In this document: piece after piece, positions 5,399-6,477 of the stretch | Layout: each line of letters begins with the position of its first letter | Numbering within the stretch: the first letter of the stretch is position 1 | Assembly (NCBI GenBank): GCA_947456915.1 | Contig: CANGUQ010000222.1 | Span: forward strand, 1 to 6,477 | Direction: 5' to 3' | DNA: 6,477 nt | Origin: Betaproteobacteria bacterium | GTDB lineage: Bacteria > Pseudomonadota > Gammaproteobacteria > Burkholderiales > CAIKXV01 | Translations under genes and position numbers: made by a program | The notes under the pieces: model-generated | What the model was told of the DNA's origin: nothing | Database searches by the model: none | The model's input: only the letters and a program-made list of their open reading frames with translations

Positions 5399-6477
5399 TC
5401 AGCTCACCCGCGGCGGACGCTGGTCGAAGCTGCGTCCGAAGACACCTTCGGCGATGCGCTGCTTCAGGATCTCGAGCGAGCCCCCGGCGATCATCCAGCC
5501 GCGCGTCTTGCGGAACATGTACTCGATCAGCGACTCGTCGCTGTAGCCCATGCCCCCCATCACCTGCATCGCGAAGTTGCAGGCGTCGAAGCCGATCTCG
5601 TTGCAGTAGTGCTTCGCAATCGCGGTGTCCTGCTGCGTGGGGATGCCGCGGTCGCCGCCCGAGAGCGCGGCGCGGTAGAGAAGCAGCTGTGCCGCCTCCA
5701 GCCGCATCTTGATCTCGGCGAACTGCCACTGCAGGCCCTGGAACTCGCACAGCGGACGGCCGAACTGCCTGCGGTCGAGCGCCCACTGCCGTGCGGTGTC
5801 GAACGCGAGCTGCCCGTAGGCGAGCGAGCGCGCGCAGTTGCCGAGCCGCTCGACGTTGAAGCCGGCGATCTGCTTCTTGAAGCCGCCTTCCTTCAGCAGC
5901 ACGTTCTCCGGAGGCACGTGGACGTCCTCGAAGTACAGCTGCGCCCACTCCTCGCCCGACAGGAACTTCGACGTCTTGCCGATGCGAAAGCCCGGCGCGT
6001 TGCGGTCGACCAGCACCGAGCCGATGCCGCCTACGCCGGGCCCGTAGCGGACGTATACGAGGTAGATGTCGGCGTACGGCCCGTGCGTGTTGAACACCTT
6101 GGTGCCGTTGATCCGGTAGCCGTCGCCATCGGGCGTGGCGGTGGTCTGCAGGTCGGTCACCGCCGAGCCTGCCTCGGGCTCGGTCATGCCGAGACACAGC
6201 AGCTTGGTGCCGGCGAGCAGCGGCTTGAGGTACTTCTCCTTCTGTGCCGGCGTGCCGTATTCGGCGAACACGCGGATGCCGCCGAAGTTGCCGGCCTGGA
6301 TCACGTCCGCGCTGCGCGGGCACACCTTCGCCACTTCCTGGATCGCGATCACTGCGTCGAGCAGCGTTCCCCCCTGGCCCCCGTCGGCTTCCGGGATGGT
6401 GATGCCGAGCAGGCCCTGTTCGGCCATCAGCCGGCCCACGTCGAAGGGATGCTCCGGGTTGTGCGCGCGGCGCAGCG
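5399..6477 (-). CDS. Acyl-CoA dehydrogenase, 5'-truncated by window edge
   Basis: An FAD-dependent acyl-CoA dehydrogenase that introduces a trans-2 double bond into an acyl-CoA and passes electrons to electron-transfer flavoprotein. The frame is open to the right edge; about 358 residues are seen, and roughly 20-30 N-terminal residues are probably missing. The internal GTG at 6439 is not the real start, because family-like sequence (NPEHPFDVGRLMAEQGLLG) runs across it. Numbering from that GTG codon: helical N-domain with GLLGITIPEADGGQGG (9-24); beta domain with CLGMTEPEAGSAVTD (82-96), where GSA replaces the common GSD, and INGTKVFNTHG (110-120); C-terminal helices with GFNVERLG (193-200), DRRQFGRPLCEFQGLQ (222-237) and QVMGGMGYSDESLIE (292-306). 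The usual catalytic Glu position before the final GT/GS turn is Gly319 (IAGGSLEI), while Glu197 in NVERLG matches the alternative base of isovaleryl-CoA and long-chain dehydrogenases. In the FAD-contact segment EYMFRKTRG the usual Arg-Asp pair reads Arg-Lys. Substrate unknown; the next gene downstream is the acyl-CoA synthetase. Confidence 0.94.
   Translation of the reverse strand, partial: LRRAHNPEHPFDVGRLMAEQGLLGITIPEADGGQGGTLLDAVIAIQEVAKVCPRSADVIQAGNFGGIRVFAEYGTPAQKEKYLKPLLAGTKLLCLGMTEPEAGSAVTDLQTTATPDGDGYRINGTKVFNTHGPYADIYLVYVRYGPGVGGIGSVLVDRNAPGFRIGKTSKFLSGEEWAQLYFEDVHVPPENVLLKEGGFKKQIAGFNVERLGNCARSLAYGQLAFDTARQWALDRRQFGRPLCEFQGLQWQFAEIKMRLEAAQLLLYRAALSGGDRGIPTQQDTAIAKHYCNEIGFDACNFAMQVMGGMGYSDESLIEYMFRKTRGWMIAGGSLEILKQRIAEGVFGRSFDQRPPRVS

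Noticed and set aside
5310..6323. 337-codon minus-strand frame overlapping the acyl-CoA dehydrogenase
   Set aside because: It is a shifted frame of the dehydrogenase with Arg-rich shadow composition; the dehydrogenase frame carries all family motifs.

Overview
This is a GC-rich, densely coding window with five protein genes, two of them cut by the window edges. The gene families are typical of a soil or host-associated betaproteobacterium of the Burkholderiales type. The best clue is a Bug/TctC periplasmic solute-binding protein, a family strongly expanded in Bordetella, Achromobacter, Cupriavidus and relatives. The taxonomic placement is inference from gene content and base composition; no RNA marker gene is present.

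Layout. The plus-strand block (1-3073) holds the C-terminal ATP-grasp part of an acyl-CoA synthetase (NDP-forming family), an MmgE/PrpD-family protein, and a Bug/TctC solute-binding protein whose reading frame meets the MmgE/PrpD stop codon. A 129-bp convergent gap follows (3074-3202), containing one clear GC-rich stem-loop. The minus-strand block (3203-6477) is read from the right edge inward: an acyl-CoA dehydrogenase lacking its N-terminus, a 72-bp gap, then a complete 707-residue acyl-CoA synthetase of the same NDP-forming family as the gene at the left edge.

How the genes may work together. The content fits catabolism of an imported organic acid: a periplasmic protein captures the acid, a CoA ligase activates it using ATP, an FAD-dependent dehydrogenase desaturates the acyl-CoA, and an MmgE/PrpD lyase or isomerase acts on a di- or tricarboxylic intermediate. 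The families are clear from the sequence. The substrate and the order of steps are inference. No regulator, TctA/TctB membrane component, enoyl-CoA hydratase or CoA-transferase is visible here.

The most notable points are: (i) two paralogous acyl-CoA synthetase genes lie in opposite orientation around the MmgE/PrpD-Bug pair; (ii) the acyl-CoA dehydrogenase lacks the usual C-terminal catalytic Glu but has a Glu at the isovaleryl-CoA/long-chain dehydrogenase position; (iii) the MmgE/PrpD and Bug genes appear translationally coupled. I see no tRNA, rRNA, CRISPR array, insertion sequence or phage gene, and nothing that amounts to a clearly new system.
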